A stretch of DNA of 64,000 nucleotides, taken from Bradyrhizobium acaciae (lineage in GTDB: Bacteria > Pseudomonadota > Alphaproteobacteria > Rhizobiales > Xanthobacteraceae). How positions within the stretch are numbered: position 1 is the stretch's first letter; the number at the start of each line of letters is the position of its first letter. The position numbers were made by a program, and so were the translations under genes. This document shows positions 1-10,974 of the stretch, one piece after another. The notes under the pieces were generated by a model, which worked only from the letters and a program-made list of their open reading frames with translations, did not search any database and was not told the origin of the DNA. The stretch covers positions 1-64,000 of the forward strand of contig NZ_JACMYK010000005.1 of NCBI RefSeq assembly GCF_020889785.1, in the 5' to 3' direction.

Positions 1-2
1 AA

Positions 3-1070
3 TACTTCTGCGGCGAGCTGAGCTTCCGCCACCGTCTGCCGTTCGATCGATCGTCGATGACGCGCTGGCGGCAGCGGCTCGGCGAGGAGCAGCTCGTTGC
101 GCTAATCCAGGAAAGTCTGTCGGTGGCGCACATGACAGACGCCCTCGGCCCGAAGGACCTGGAGCGGGTGGTGGTCGATACCACGGTGCAGCCCAAGGCG
201 GTTGCGCATCCGACCGACGCGCGGCTCCTGCATCGAGCAATTATCAAGCTGGTCGGGCTCGCCAAGCGCAACCGTGTGCCGCTACGCCAGAGCTATCTGC
301 GCCTGGCCAAGCGCGCCGCCATCATGACCGGCCGCTATACCCACGCCCACCAGTTCAAACGCGCCCGGCGGCAGCTCAAGTTCCTGCGGACACGGCTTGG
401 CCGGATCATCCGCGACATCCGCCGCAAGATTGATGGCGATACGGTGCTGGAAGCTCGCTTCGGCCCGTTGCTCAGTTTAGCGCAGCAGGTGCGCAGCCAG
501 GATCAGCATCAGCGCGGTCCGAAGGTCTATGCGTTACATGCTCCGGAGGTTGAGTGCATCGGCAAGGGTAAAGCCCGCGCGCCCTACGAGTTCGGCTGCA
601 AGGTCAGCATCGCCACCCCTGTGACGTCTCCGAAGGGCGGCCAGTTCGTGCTCCATGCCAAGGCGCTGCATGGCAATCCCTTCGATGGGCACACGCTCGG
701 TCCCGTAATCGCCGACATGGAGAAGCTCACCGGGGTGGAGGCTCGCGGTATCCACGTCGACAAAGGATATCGCGGTCACAACCACCCGCATCGGTTCAGG
801 GTCTGGATCTCGGGTCAGGTCCGCCGCGTCACAGCTTCCATCCGTCGCGAGATGAAGCGTCGCGCGGCTGTCGAGCCCGTCATCGGCCACGTCAAGGCCG
901 AGCACCGCATGGACAGAAATTATCTCAAGGGACGCCTCGGCGACCGCATCAACGCTGTTCTCGCCGCTGCCGGCTATAACTTCGGCCTGCTGCTGCGATG
1001 GCTCGCAGAGCTCTTGCGTGTCATCATCCGAGCCTTCTTCGAGACCGTCCCGGCTCGAAACACCGCTTAA
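3..1070 (+). CDS. IS5-type transposase, 5' end outside window
   Basis: Transposase of the IS4/IS5 DDE class. The frame is open from base 3, so the gene begins before the window; the first internal ATG is at 57 but the reading in front of it (YFCGELSFRHRLPFDRSS) is conserved transposase sequence, so 57 is not the true start. Visible landmarks are VVVDTTVQP (first catalytic Asp region), HVDKGYRGH (second Asp) and EPVIGHVKAEHRMDRNYL (the Glu region with its usual Y-x-R-E-like helix). The C-terminus looks intact. Directly downstream, cagttcttcacaaacgac near 1088-1105 could be part of the right inverted repeat, but the left end needed to prove it is missing. It marks the left edge of this part of the island. 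Confidence 0.85.
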   Translation, partial: YFCGELSFRHRLPFDRSSMTRWRQRLGEEQLVALIQESLSVAHMTDALGPKDLERVVVDTTVQPKAVAHPTDARLLHRAIIKLVGLAKRNRVPLRQSYLRLAKRAAIMTGRYTHAHQFKRARRQLKFLRTRLGRIIRDIRRKIDGDTVLEARFGPLLSLAQQVRSQDQHQRGPKVYALHAPEVECIGKGKARAPYEFGCKVSIATPVTSPKGGQFVLHAKALHGNPFDGHTLGPVIADMEKLTGVEARGIHVDKGYRGHNHPHRFRVWISGQVRRVTASIRREMKRRAAVEPVIGHVKAEHRMDRNYLKGRLGDRINAVLAAAGYNFGLLLRWLAELLRVIIRAFFETVPARNTA

Positions 1071-1333
1071 GCCGGGCGCTGGCGCCAGTTCTTCACAAAC
1101 GACCAAAAAGAAGGGACGAGCGGAGCCTAGAAGTGCCAAGCACCCCAACCCTTGGTGGCAACGTCGTGCTGAGTGGCCTGACGCCTGGGCAGCTCACGGG
1201 CCAAAAAGGCAATGCGACATCGACTGGCGCTGGGCCGCCTGATTTCGCAGAGTCCGCTTCCATAAGATCGTACCGAGCTTGCGACCGGATCTCGACATTC
1301 GGGGCTGAAATGACTTGCTGCCGGCTGATCGTT

Positions 1334-1768
1334 TCAAGTGCATCCTCCGTTGCGGTTTTCCTTCAGTGCGGCATCGAGGTGCTCGATCAGTGCATGTCCG
1401 GCGAAGGGCTTGGCCAAGAAGCCAACCGCTCCTGCGCTTAGAGCTGAGGCGCGCACGCGGTCGTTCGGGAAGGCAGTAATGAAAATGAACGGCACCCCGT
1501 GACCGCGAGTCCGCATTTCCGCCAGCAGATCCAAGCCGCTCATAACCGGCATCTGCACGTCCGTAATTACGCAGGAGGTCTCCTTCAACCGCGGCGATCT
1601 CAAAAATTCCTCCGCCGATGTAAATGTTTGAACGATGTAGCCGCGCGATTTCAATAGGTTCTCCGTCGCCGCGCGGACAGATGCATCGTCGTCTACGACG
1701 GAAATCAAAGGCGTGGACAAGACGATCCCTCCTGGCGCGGGACTAACGGCTGCCGAGGCATTAGCCAC
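1334..1768 (-). CDS. Receiver-only response regulator
   Basis: A 144-residue single receiver domain without an output domain. The acidic pocket (VVDDD, residues 24-28), the phospho-acceptor Asp70 (VITDVQMP), the conserved Thr (FITAFP) and the Lys of LAKPF are all present, so phosphorylation is expected. It is the third gene of a minus-strand cluster behind nodV and nodW, 45 bases after nodW, and probably co-transcribed. Family knowledge: stand-alone receivers act as phosphate sinks or as FixJ-type modulators. Inference: it may tune NodV-NodW signalling. The N-terminal 18 residues are not conserved receiver sequence, so the true start may lie a little further in. Confidence 0.85.
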   Translation of the reverse strand: MANASAAVSPAPGGIVLSTPLISVVDDDASVRAATENLLKSRGYIVQTFTSAEEFLRSPRLKETSCVITDVQMPVMSGLDLLAEMRTRGHGVPFIFITAFPNDRVRASALSAGAVGFLAKPFAGHALIEHLDAALKENRNGGCT

Positions 1769-1813
1769 CCTGGGTGAAAAGTGGGCTCGAGGGACGAAAT
1801 TGTAAAATCATAC

Positions 1814-2485
1814 TTAGGTTTGTTCAGGACGATTGGCGCCGATCCCCAGAGTCTCAGCCATTCTGATCAGATCGGCCAGCGAGCGGGCACGCATCTTTCT
1901 CATTACGTGTCCCCGGTAGATCTTGACCGTAATCTCGGCGAGCCCAAGCTCAGCGGCTACCTGCTTGTTCATCAGGCCGGAAGCGACCAGCTTCATCACC
2001 GCCTGTTCGCGCGGGCTTAGGGTCTCAAATAGGGACTGCAGGTTCGCGACGGTTTGCTGGGCCTCCCGTCTTTTGCGGTCGCGCTCGGTCGCGGCAATCA
2101 CCGCGTCAAGCAATTCCTGATCGCGAAATGGTTTGGTAAGAAAATCGACCGCGCCTCCTTTCATCGCCCTGACGCTCATGGGAATGTCGCCATGGCCGGT
2201 AATGAAAATGATCGGAGTATGTATGTTCAACTTCGCCAGCTCGGTTTGGAACTCCAAGCCGCTCAAGCCAGGGAGCCGAACATCAAGAACCAGACAACTA
2301 ACAACATCCGGAAGTGTGCTCTGCAGCATTTCGCGGGCCGATCCAAATGCAACGACGTCCAACCCTACCGATTGAAAAAGGTTGGTGAGCGATCGACGCA
2401 TGGAGATGTCGTCCTCGACGACGAAGACGATCGCCTTTGTCGAAGCCTCGAGATTGATGCTTGGCGATTCAAAGCGTCGCGTCAT
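1814..2485 (-). CDS. nodW: NodW-like LuxR/FixJ-family response regulator
   Basis: A 223-residue regulator with an N-terminal receiver (acidic pair D25/D26, phospho-acceptor D68 in VLDVRLPG, Lys in LTKPF) and a C-terminal LuxR-type helix-turn-helix ([15 protein letters not shown] through [15 protein letters not shown]). Size, architecture and pairing with a PAS-rich hybrid-free kinase match NodW of B. japonicum, which works with NodV in flavonoid-dependent activation of nodulation genes. The start overlaps the stop of nodV by 4 bases (ATGA), so the two are translationally coupled. FixJ-type proteins look alike; the assignment as NodW rests on the NodV neighbour. The cognate nod promoters are not in this window. 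Confidence 0.85.
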   Translation of the reverse strand: MTRRFESPSINLEASTKAIVFVVEDDISMRRSLTNLFQSVGLDVVAFGSAREMLQSTLPDVVSCLVLDVRLPGLSGLEFQTELAKLNIHTPIIFITGHGDIPMSVRAMKGGAVDFLTKPFRDQELLDAVIAATERDRKRREAQQTVANLQSLFETLSPREQAVMKLVASGLMNKQVAAELGLAEITVKIYRGHVMRKMRARSLADLIRMAETLGIGANRPEQT

Positions 2486-5154
2486 AAGGCGATCTCCTCA
2501 TGCAACGGTAGGGCAAACTGGAATGTCACGCCCGGCTCCTGCTTGCGCACCACTGACAGCCGTCCTCCGTGAGCCTCAACGATTGACCGGCAGATCGAAA
2601 GACCCATTCCAAGGCCGCTGGATTTCGTGGTGAAGAAAGGCTCTAGCACGCGGTCCGCATCATTCTCGGCGATCCCGACGCCCCAGTCTGTCACGGCCAC
2701 TTGTACATGCCCCATATCGTCCATAGACGACTGAATCAGCAACTCACGCTTCCGGTCCCTAATTGCGTCCATGGCTTCGATCCCGTTCATCACCAGATTG
2801 ATGATCACTTGCTGCAGCTGAATCCGGTCACCCAGAATAGTTGGCAGCGCTGCCGTCAGCTCGGTTCTTAACGCCACCTGGTGGCTCACCAGCTCTCGGG
2901 TCACCAGCGCAATGACGTCTCTAACAACCTCATTGATATCGAGCGGCACCATCTCGATCGCGCCTTTCTTAGCAAGAGCGCGCACGCGACGGATCACTTC
3001 GCTTGCCCGTATTGCATCTTCGATGATCCACTCAACCGAAGAGCGCGCCGCCGATAGATCAGGAGTTTCGCGGCCCATCCAGCCGAGGCACGCGTCGGCG
3101 TTGCTGATGATTGCGGCGAGTGGCTGGTTAATTTCATGGGCAATGGAGGTTGTCAGCTCTCCTAACGTCGTCACACGTGTGACATGCGCAAGTTCCGCCT
3201 GTGCCTTCCGCAACTGTTGTTCGGCTTGATCTGCGCGAATGATAGCGGTGATGTCGGTGCTGACGCCGCGGTAACCAAGGAACTTGCCGTTCGTATCAAA
3301 AAAGGGCTTGCCGCTCGTCCGAACGTAGATCGGACATCCGGTCCGGTTGACAGTACGGTAGACGAGATCTCGGAACGGCAGATGCGCCTCCAGTGTGGCC
3401 CGGTGCTCCTGCCACTTCTCAGGTTCTTCTTCGACATCGCACGCAATGTCCCAGCGGAGCAGGCCCATCAATCCTGTCGCCAGGATTCCCGCCGTGCTGG
3501 TGTGCTCGGACAAGCGGGTAACCTGGTGGTCCGGCCCGGTCTCCCAGAGCCAATCGGACGCCGTCTCGGCGTAATCGCGAAAGCGCTGCTCGCTTTCGCG
3601 CAGCGCAGCGAGTGTGTTTTCCAGGCGCTCTCTGGCGGCGTATTGCTCGGTCACATCCATATGCGTTCCGATCAGTTCGCTCACGCGACCATCGTTGCCG
3701 AGCACGATATGCGCAACGGCGTGTATGCGCCTTATCCCGCCGTCTTTTAAAAGGATTCGAAAATGATATTCGAAGCGATCTTGCTTGAGCTCGATAGCCT
3801 GCCGCTGCACCTCCTGGAGCCCGGGGAGGTCGTCTGGATGAATGCGCGAGCGAATGGTCTCTATTGATACAGTCTCTTGCGGATCAAACTCAAACAGACG
3901 ATCGACCTCGGCGGAGCGATACACAAAATCGAGCCCGTGAACATCCCAAGACCAGCTGCCAGTGTGACTGAGATGCTGGGCTTCGGCGAGATAAGCCTCG
4001 CTGCGGCGCAGCTTCTGCTCTGCTTGCCGTTCCGCGGTAACGTCCGTCGCTGCTCCCACAAACTCAATATCACCGCTTGCGGTTCTCGTGGCTCGTGCAA
4101 GCGCATGGATGTGCTTCACGGAGCCGTCCGGCAGCAGCAATCGGTATTCATGTTCGAAGTCCTTCGGATCTCGCATCGCCCGATCAATGACCTCTTGAAC
4201 CGAAGCCCTATCATCTGGATGGGTGCGCTCGACGACGAGGTGCGGCGACGGAACGGTCTGCGGGTCCAACTCAAATATTCGAAATGTCTCCTTTGACCAG
4301 AAGACCTCGCCGGTGAGGACGTTCCAGCCGAAGCTGCCCGTATTGCTCAGCTCCTGCGCCTGGGCCAAATGTGCTTCGCTCCGCTGCAGGGCAAACTCGG
4401 TCCGCTTCCGTTCCGTGATATCTTCGCAGGATATCAGAACAATGGGCCGATCATCAGCCCAGAGCATGGCTTTGGCATTTTCACGTACCCACAGCACCGA
4501 TCCATCGTTCCTGACTTTCCGGGCCTCCCAGGTCCGCGATTGACCGATATCTTCAAGGCAGGCGCGAATGCATTCGCGAGCTAACTCGCGATCCTCCTCC
4601 AGAAAGACTCCCAGGATGGAATGGCCGATCAGTTCGGAACGCGCGTAGCCAAGCTGTGCCGCGCCGAACGTGTTGGTATTGAGGACGGTACCGGCTTCGT
4701 CGACCATGACGTACATGGCCGGATTGTGTTCAAAGATTGCTTGCCAGCGTTTCTCGCGGTCCTCCAAATCGGCCGCGCTGATCCGGAGTTTGGCTGCGGC
4801 GTCACGCGCGGCTTGGCTTTCTTGGCGGACTTTTCCGATTAGGTGCGTTCCGATTATCGAGACAATGAAGAACGCGACGACCACCGGAAGATCTTGTGGG
4901 TCATCGATCCGCAGACTGAACGCTGGCGGCGCAAAGTAGTAAGCCAGAGCTAGGATGGCCACGACACAAAGCGCGGATGACGCGATGAGGCTGCCCATCA
5001 ACGAAAACAGCAATACGACTAACAAATAGGCGAATGCCGTCGCGGCGAACTGCGCGTGAAGGTACAAGCAAGCCAGCGTCACCACGGCCAACGTTATGCT
5101 GCCGAAGGTAAACTGAGGGGCTGAAACTTTCAAACTGCTGATCTGGCTACGCAT
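2482..5154 (-). CDS. nodV: NodV-like membrane sensor histidine kinase
   Basis: An 890-residue inner-membrane kinase. Residues about 15-105 hold four hydrophobic segments of the KdpD-like type. They are followed by four PAS/PAC domains (about 130-250, 260-375, 385-505 and 515-635). The transmitter has the phospho-acceptor His673 in [13 protein letters not shown], an N box ([11 protein letters not shown]) and ATP-lid glycine boxes ([28 protein letters not shown]). Length and layout match NodV of B. japonicum, the sensor that with NodW responds to host isoflavonoids. No periplasmic sensor domain is obvious, so the PAS array probably perceives the signal. It is the first gene of nodV-nodW-receiver. 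The promoter was not recognised. Confidence 0.85.
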   Translation of the reverse strand: MRSQISSLKVSAPQFTFGSITLAVVTLACLYLHAQFAATAFAYLLVVLLFSLMGSLIASSALCVVAILALAYYFAPPAFSLRIDDPQDLPVVVAFFIVSIIGTHLIGKVRQESQAARDAAAKLRISAADLEDREKRWQAIFEHNPAMYVMVDEAGTVLNTNTFGAAQLGYARSELIGHSILGVFLEEDRELARECIRACLEDIGQSRTWEARKVRNDGSVLWVRENAKAMLWADDRPIVLISCEDITERKRTEFALQRSEAHLAQAQELSNTGSFGWNVLTGEVFWSKETFRIFELDPQTVPSPHLVVERTHPDDRASVQEVIDRAMRDPKDFEHEYRLLLPDGSVKHIHALARATRTASGDIEFVGAATDVTAERQAEQKLRRSEAYLAEAQHLSHTGSWSWDVHGLDFVYRSAEVDRLFEFDPQETVSIETIRSRIHPDDLPGLQEVQRQAIELKQDRFEYHFRILLKDGGIRRIHAVAHIVLGNDGRVSELIGTHMDVTEQYAARERLENTLAALRESEQRFRDYAETASDWLWETGPDHQVTRLSEHTSTAGILATGLMGLLRWDIACDVEEEPEKWQEHRATLEAHLPFRDLVYRTVNRTGCPIYVRTSGKPFFDTNGKFLGYRGVSTDITAIIRADQAEQQLRKAQAELAHVTRVTTLGELTTSIAHEINQPLAAIISNADACLGWMGRETPDLSAARSSVEWIIEDAIRASEVIRRVRALAKKGAIEMVPLDINEVVRDVIALVTRELVSHQVALRTELTAALPTILGDRIQLQQVIINLVMNGIEAMDAIRDRKRELLIQSSMDDMGHVQVAVTDWGVGIAENDADRVLEPFFTTKSSGLGMGLSICRSIVEAHGGRLSVVRKQEPGVTFQFALPLHEEIAL

Positions 5155-6226
5155 TTTTTTATCGTCCGGCCTTTTCTCCGGCGGGAGAGCTATAACATTT
5201 TAGGCAAAAATGAGGCAGTCCTTTCCGTGCCGACGTTTGTGCGCGGTTCCGAGATTGATTGCCTTCCGTTAAACTCAGCACGCGCCGAAGGAAGACGCAT
5301 TACAAACGTACGTATAGTTGTCCTAAACCTTTCAATATTGCGAGCTGACTTCTGTACATCGAGGCTGGGTTGTCTGCTTTCCTCCGCCGACGCTGACCTC
5401 GGGGCAGGCGTCCGAAACTGCGGCCGAGGACCGACGCCGCGACCCAACGGCACCGACGACGAGGACAAGGAACCAGTTCAGCCAGGACGGCGCGGACGAA
5501 AAGCAGGCTTCCTCGTCGGACCCGGTAAAGGGCAGGTGCAAGCTGCGGGATCACGCATCTCGCGATCGATTATGCGGAAGGGAGCGCAATGCAATGTGCT
5601 GAGCTAGCAAGGCGAAGTTATGCAACTGCTGTCTATGCCTCGGGCCAGGTCCGCCCAGGCTTGGTGCCGACGAGCCGTCAGCCGAAATCCAGAGCGGGCA
5701 TATGAGGGCCGAGCCGACACTTGCTTCTGCGATCTGTCTCGTCCCAGTCAAGGTGCCAATCTAAGTCCACGCTGATCACATCCATCGCGATCTGATACAC
5801 ACCGTGTACGGAGTTGCTCGGAAGACGCTACCGCCTCGTCGGCCGGTCGAGGCAAGTGTGTTGACCACCCAATGGGCATTTGTCGGCAGGCCGACACGTT
5901 GGTCCGTCACGCTGAATACGGTATTTGGCAGTCTTACCGTCTGGCTCGGCAATGTTGCACAGGCGCTCGGCTGGCCGAAGTCTGACCTCGAAAGCCCACG
6001 CTTGAAAATGACTTTCTAGAACTGCAGCTTTTTATCGCGTGCGGTAACCCGTCACAGGCGATCGCCGAGGGCGTGATGCGGAGCAAGAGCTGCGTTCCGG
6101 GGATGCCGTGGCAGAAAGCTCCGATTCGCAGATCAGGCACAGCGCCGACTTGAACTACAAGGACCGTAAATGCGGTTGCGCTTGGAGTCGACGCGTCTTG
6201 CAATGACGGCGGCCAAAATCCGGGGC
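5155..6226. other. Intergenic, nodV to dctA
   Basis: About 1.07 kb with no recognisable gene. The open frames here have no family-like sequence and look random. A TGT-N10-ACA palindrome (5881-5896, TGTCGGC-AG-GCCGACA) is present but no clean -24/-12 promoter follows it and no gene on the plus strand follows, so it is probably chance or a relic. Confidence 0.5.
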
Positions 6227-7531
6227 CTACCTCCCTGTGTCGACAGTGGTGGGCCGGTCGAGCCGAGCGAGCAACGTCGCGTGCTCTAGCTCGCCTTCCC
6301 ACCAGGATACGAACACGGCTGCAATGCCATTGCCAGTGATGTTGGTAAGGGCGCGTACCTCGCTCATGAACTTGTCGATCGAGAACACGATTGCCATACC
6401 CGGTACCAGCGCTGGGTTGACGACCGACAATGTTGCTGCGAGCGTGATGAAGCCCGCACCGGTGACGCCGCTTGCTCCCTTGGAGGTCAGCATTGCCACG
6501 AGCAAGATCGTAAGCTGTTGGCCAAAGGTCAGATCGACTCCGAGCGCTTGGGCGATGAACAATGTGGCAAGCGTCATATAAATGTTGGTGCCATCGAGGT
6601 TGAAGGAGTACCCAGTTGGGACAACCAGGCCGACCACGGGCTTGGAGCAGCCGAGCCGCTCAAGCTTCTCCATCAATTGCGGCAGCGCGCTTTCCGAGGA
6701 CGAAGTTCCGAGCACGATCAAAAGCTCGTCCTTGATATAGACAATGAACTTGAAAATCGAAAAGCCGACGATGCGTGCGATAACGCCGAGCACCACCACC
6801 ACAAAAAGCGCAGCCGTCACGTAAAATAGCGCGATCAGACCGATCAGATTGCCGAGCGCCGCCGGCCCGAACTTGCCAATCGTGAAGGCCATGGCGCCGA
6901 AGGCTCCGATCGGGGCCGCTTTCATAATGATGCCGATTACGCCGAACACCGCGTTCGCGACGTCGTCAATCATGCCGCGCAGCCGCTCCCCGCGTTCTCC
7001 TAGCGCCATCAGAGAAAAACCGAACAGGATCGCGAATAGAAGTACCTGCAAAACATCGCCGCGAGCGAACGCGCCGACCACGGTATCGGGAATGATGTTG
7101 AGGATGAAATCGACGCTCTTGGACGCTTCCGCTTGCTTGACGTAATTGGCAACCGCTGCCGTGTCCGGCTTGAGTGCAAGGCCACGACCGATTTGGATCA
7201 GATTACCCATAATAAGGCCCAATAGCAGCGCAAAGCTGGAGGCGATCTCGAAATAGACCAATGCTTTGACGCCGACGCGACCGACTTTCTTTGCATCCTG
7301 GATGTGCGCGATGCCGGATGCGACGGTGCAGAAGATGATCGGCGCGATCACCATCTTGATGAGTTTGATGAATCCGTCGCCGAGCGCCTTGACCCAGTCG
7401 TTGGTCGCGACAGCTGGCCACAGCCAACCGACCAAGGCACCAACCACGATGGCGATCAACACCTGAACGTAGAGGATCTTATACCAAGTCTGCGACGCGC
7501 GTGCGGGCGCTACGGTTGCCATGGTGGTCAT
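6227..7531 (-). CDS. dctA: C4-dicarboxylate:cation symporter DctA
   Basis: A 434-residue inner-membrane carrier of the DAACS family that takes up succinate, malate and fumarate, the main carbon source of bacteroids. The family signatures are clear: the serine-rich re-entrant loop ([16 protein letters not shown]), the unwound helix motif [25 protein letters not shown] region and [14 protein letters not shown]. Eight or more hydrophobic helices span the protein and the length is normal. It stands alone on the minus strand. A sigma-54-like promoter lies about 165 bases upstream (7694-7709), consistent with DctD- or NifA-type control, but no dctBD genes and no clear activator site are visible nearby. 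Confidence 0.95.
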   Translation of the reverse strand: MTTMATVAPARASQTWYKILYVQVLIAIVVGALVGWLWPAVATNDWVKALGDGFIKLIKMVIAPIIFCTVASGIAHIQDAKKVGRVGVKALVYFEIASSFALLLGLIMGNLIQIGRGLALKPDTAAVANYVKQAEASKSVDFILNIIPDTVVGAFARGDVLQVLLFAILFGFSLMALGERGERLRGMIDDVANAVFGVIGIIMKAAPIGAFGAMAFTIGKFGPAALGNLIGLIALFYVTAALFVVVVLGVIARIVGFSIFKFIVYIKDELLIVLGTSSSESALPQLMEKLERLGCSKPVVGLVVPTGYSFNLDGTNIYMTLATLFIAQALGVDLTFGQQLTILLVAMLTSKGASGVTGAGFITLAATLSVVNPALVPGMAIVFSIDKFMSEVRALTNITGNGIAAVFVSWWEGELEHATLLARLDRPTTVDTGR

Positions 7532-7693
7532 GACGCTTCCTTCCCGAATATACTCGAATGCAAGTCGCCGCGTCGTTGAGAGGCGGCAGCCTCATGCGAG
7601 CTCGTTGTTTTAGCCGTGTCCGATTGAAGACGATCCGAGAGGCGGCGCGTCATCCCAAAGGCAGGCGTTCAGTTACGTTATCTTTTTTCGCTA

Positions 7694-7709
7694 AGCAAGA
7701 TATGCACCA
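7694..7709 (-). promoter_or_regulatory. Candidate sigma-54 promoter of dctA
   Basis: Minus-strand reading TGGTGCA-N4-TTGCT has the required GG and GC separated by ten bases. It points at dctA, with the predicted start of transcription near 7683 and a leader of about 150 bases. No TGT-N10-ACA site was found in the next 150 bases upstream, so the activator is unclear; DctD is the usual one for dctA. Confidence 0.5.
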
Positions 7710-9401
7710 GATGTCCGATCTGCGGCGAATCAAGTGTCCGCGGATAAACCGTCTCTCCTTGGCTCGGTCCAGACCGCGGTTGCAAGCTCGAACATGACGT
7801 TGCAGCATAATGCGTATCTTTGGTTGGCTGTGCGTAGCGCGAACTCGTCTCGACCTAGAAGCCTGGCGTGGTCGGTATGCGCCGACTCATGAGATTGATG
7901 CAACACTGCGAGAGATTGGTAAAATCGATAGTTTCGATCGCAGGTATTCACACGATGGAAGTCTGGCACATCGAAGATCTAGAACGCGATTGCCTCCAAT
8001 TCTGTGATGGAGGCGCCACTTTTTCGCTAGCGGCAAGGCGTGTCCGTTCGCGGGGCATTTGTCTCCAGGTGAAGTGACCGCACAGTTCAGCAGAAAGGCT
8101 GACATCTGGGCCTGTGCTCACAAGAGTCCGCAGAGGTCGTCCAAGAAGAAGGGATCTTACGGCCCTTGATGTCCTGCCGTATGTCGCCGAGTCCAGCGGC
8201 AACGTGGCCCCTCAAGACGGGCTACCGTCGTCGCCGCCGGAGCGCGGTTGGCCAGAATGGAACGCCGCACATGCTCTATCGCTCCCCGCATGTGGGCGCG
8301 CACTACGAAGCCAAATCGTGGTTTGATGAGAATCTCCGAGCACGGCCCATGCGGCGCAGACGAATGGGCGCGCTGATTCCGTCGTTTTTTATCGGATTGT
8401 CCAAGCCACGCGATGCTTGCGCCTTCACGACATCCATGCGCATGGGGAAGGGGCTGGCACGATCGTAAATCGTGCAAAGGCCCGCTTCGGCAACTTGGGG
8501 CGCGGCGAGTGTGGCGTTCGCGCCGACGACATCGTCAAGACGGACGGTGATCTTGACCACCGTGACGTCTTCTTCGGCGAGCCGCAGAAACGCGCGAAAT
8601 GAAAAGATTCGCCCGGGGCACTACCACGGTCGACATCCGGGCGCTCTGTAGGTTCGCTGCAAACCATTCCGGCAGGTCCCGGTCCCAGCACAACTCTGCT
8701 GTCACCAGCACAACTTTGCATGTCACAAGGTTGTTCGCCCGCGGATTATGGTGCGCACATGATTGCCGGATGAAGGCGTCTCCGCTTGATGGTCTTTTCC
8801 GGCGCGTCAGTTGCGATGTCCTTGCAACCAGCCGCGTCCATTGTCGTAAATGGAAATGCAGCGGGTTGTGCTCGCGCTCAGCCGCGCTCGCGTTTGCTCG
8901 AACTCTAAACGGCCGGGGCAATTTTCGAAACAGAATCCACTTAAGGATCTCGTCGAGCGATCATCAAGCGCCGAAAGATCCAATAACAAACCTGAAGGCA
9001 TCAAACTTCGCCAACAATTGTGCCCGCGCTGTCTGCTCGGGAACAAAGATGCCGCAAACCTGACAAGCGCAGGATCAACTTCACAGTGAACTCGTCGTCT
9101 GTGCGTATTTTCTCACGTTGAGCCTAGGATTCACCACATTGCTCAAGCGGCACAGGGATTGCTGGATGATGAGCGAGGAGCTGCCGCCGTCAAGATCGGT
9201 CGAAGCGGCCTCGTAACAGGAGTCTCCTATGAAGCTTGCGACGCTGCTCTTGGTTACGAGAACGACGGACGTCAAGGTGGTGGCCGCCAAGAAGTTCCGC
9301 ACGACTAGGAGGTGCCGCGCGCCACATGCCTCGGCGCGCCGGGCGTGCAGGCGATCACTGCCCCGAGACGGTGACCGTCTCTCGGTGGGAGGCTGACGGC
9401 G
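7710..9401. other. Long spacer, dctA to modB
   Basis: About 1.7 kb without a recognisable gene. Several short open frames occur on both strands but none shows family-like sequence or a good ribosome-binding site. A 17-base palindrome GAGACGGT-G-ACCGTCTC (9365-9381) sits 20 bases before the modB start and could be an operator or an mRNA hairpin. A short frame from 9229 (MKLATLLLVTRTTDVKVVAA) might be a scrap of a lost gene such as modA, but the resemblance is too weak to call. Confidence 0.45.
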
Positions 9402-10082
9402 ATGGATGCGTTTTTGGCAGAGATCTGGCAATCGGTTGCGCTTACGGTGGAGCTCGCCAGCGTGACGACCATGATCCTCCTGGTGATTGGCGCGCCGCTC
9501 GCGTGGTGGTTAGCGCGTTCAAAGACTGCTCTGCGCGAGGCCGTGGCTGCGATCATCACGCTGCTGCTGGTGCTGCCGCCGACGGCACTCGGTTTCTGCG
9601 TCCTCGTGCTGCTCGGCCCCAGCGGCCCGGGCGGCCTTCTCGCTGCTTTCTGGGGTGAGCGCTCGCTCGCCTTTACCTTCGCAGGAATCGTAATCGGATC
9701 GGTGCTCTCGGCGTTGCCTTTGGTGGTGCAGCCAATCCGCAACGCCTTTGTTGCGATGGACGACCTTCCTTTGGAAGCTGCGGCGCGGGTTTCTCCATTG
9801 TATGCCTTTATTACAATCGGTTTGCCGCTGGCGCGATTGGAGTTTGTCAAGGCCGCTGTGATTGGTTTTGCTCATACGATCGGCACATTCGGCGTGGTGA
9901 TGATGATCGGCGGCAATATTCCCGGCCGCACTAAGGTGTTGTCAGCCTACGTCATAGACTACGTTCAAGCATCGCGCTGGCGTGAGGCGAGTGTGGTTGC
10001 GGGCGGTATGGTGATGTTCGCATTTGCGGTCATCGTCACTTTAGCTCTCCTCGACAGACGCTGTGCCAGGAGAAGCACATGA
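9402..10082 (+). CDS. modB: Molybdate ABC transporter permease ModB
   Basis: A 226-residue inner-membrane permease with five hydrophobic segments and the ModB/CysW inner-membrane loop signature: LPLEAAARVSPLYAFITIGLPLA corresponds to the EAA loop that contacts the ATPase, and LVLPPTALGFCVL is typical of ModB. It would move molybdate, needed for FeMo-cofactor, across the membrane. The binding protein (modA) and ATPase (modC) that normally flank it are absent here, so it must borrow partners encoded elsewhere or be a non-functional remnant of a modABC operon. The loop Gly of EAAxxxG is replaced (AARVSPL), which hints at relaxed constraint. Confidence 0.85.
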   Translation: MDAFLAEIWQSVALTVELASVTTMILLVIGAPLAWWLARSKTALREAVAAIITLLLVLPPTALGFCVLVLLGPSGPGGLLAAFWGERSLAFTFAGIVIGSVLSALPLVVQPIRNAFVAMDDLPLEAAARVSPLYAFITIGLPLARLEFVKAAVIGFAHTIGTFGVVMMIGGNIPGRTKVLSAYVIDYVQASRWREASVVAGGMVMFAFAVIVTLALLDRRCARRST

Positions 10083-10185
10083 GCGCAGGCACGCCAAGCC
10101 GGATGGGGAGGGGCGTTCCGCTTGCCGAACCAGACATGCCAGAGCTGGAGCAGCGCAAGGCACACTAACTAATGGCAAGGATAGA

Positions 10186-10422
10186 ATGAACAAGCTTGCT
10201 ATGGCCGCTGCGGTTGCTGGAATCAGCGTCAATTCAGCGCATTCAGCGCCTCTGGCCGAGGTCGTTGCCGATGACATCGGAGTTTCTCAGACGCCTTGCT
10301 AAGCTAGATGAGTTCTTCGATCGTGAGATCGAAAACAAACGAGTGCCGGGCGCGGTGGTTGCAAGGACGAACGCGACGCCTCCGCACCGCGAAGAAATGT
10401 CGGAGGCGCGTGCGGTGTCGTG
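10186..10422 (+). pseudogene. Relic of a secreted serine hydrolase (beta-lactamase family)
   Basis: An ATG at 10186 opens a short frame that begins like a signal peptide (MNKLAMAAAVAGISVNSAHS) and stops at 10302. In the next frame, from about 10274, the sequence reads FLRRLAKLDEFFDREIEN then KRVPGAVV, which resembles the start of class C beta-lactamase-like hydrolases (usually LDxFxxREIxxxxxPGAVV). This suggests one gene broken by a frameshift near 10280 and cut off after about 80 codons; the catalytic SxxK motif is not found. The assignment rests on a short stretch only. Confidence 0.4.
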
Positions 10423-10974
10423 ATACGCCAAGAGGACCGCCGCCTGCCATCGATTGGCTCGCGCGATGCGCTCCTAGATGATAGCTCAGAACATCCAGCC
10501 CCTTGCACCAGATCCCGCGGTAATGCCGTGCGGCAGCCACTTGTGTGACAGATCGGATCGATCCGCCCTTTCAGATCAGAGCATGTGCGCTGCACGGCTC
10601 GGTATCGCCTTCTGCTCGGCCGTGGGCTGCCACTTTGGCGTGTTTCCGCAGTCGGACTATGACGCGGATCGAACCAATTGGCCCGTAGAGAGGAAGTCTG
10701 ATTGAGACGGACGGCTGGCGCGGTGCTCGTCACCTGCACCACTCCTTCAAAAAGGGCACGCGCGCGTGTGTTCCGATCGTGCAAAAGCGAGCGTAGTCGC
10801 CAGGATTGTCAAATCATTGTGGTGCTCTGTTCAAGTTCTCACATCGACGTTCAAAGGCCGACATCACCGGCACGACAGGGCTCGACGGCGCGCGCCTGGC
10901 GTTTGCTGGTCGGCCCGCCGATTGGGCAAGAGTCGAAAGGCTGGCTTGGCACCCAGTCAAGCGTTGCGCTCCGA
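10423..10974. other. Intergenic region upstream of hupS
   Basis: No gene was recognised. The downstream half is the regulatory region of the hup operon, with a NifA-type site at 10828-10843. A TTGGCACCC stretch near 10945 resembles a -24 element but has no -12 element at the right distance. Confidence 0.5.
10828..10843 (+). promoter_or_regulatory. NifA-type upstream activator site for hupS
   Basis: TGT-TCAAGTTCTC-ACA fits TGT-N10-ACA exactly and lies about 130 bases before the -24/-12 promoter at 10975, a normal distance for NifA binding. A single such motif is expected by chance every 4 kb, so the support comes from the pairing with the promoter. Confidence 0.55.

Noticed and set aside
5881..5896. 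TGT-N10-ACA palindrome between nodV and dctA
   Set aside because: No -24/-12 element at the right distance and no gene on that strand; about 16 such motifs are expected by chance in 64 kb.
8599..9063. 154-codon frame in the dctA-modB spacer
   Set aside because: No ribosome-binding site, Arg/Ser/Cys-rich random composition and no known family.
10944..10962. TTGGCACCCAGTC as a -24 element for hupS
   Set aside because: No -12 GC at ten bases; the element at 10975 fits fully.
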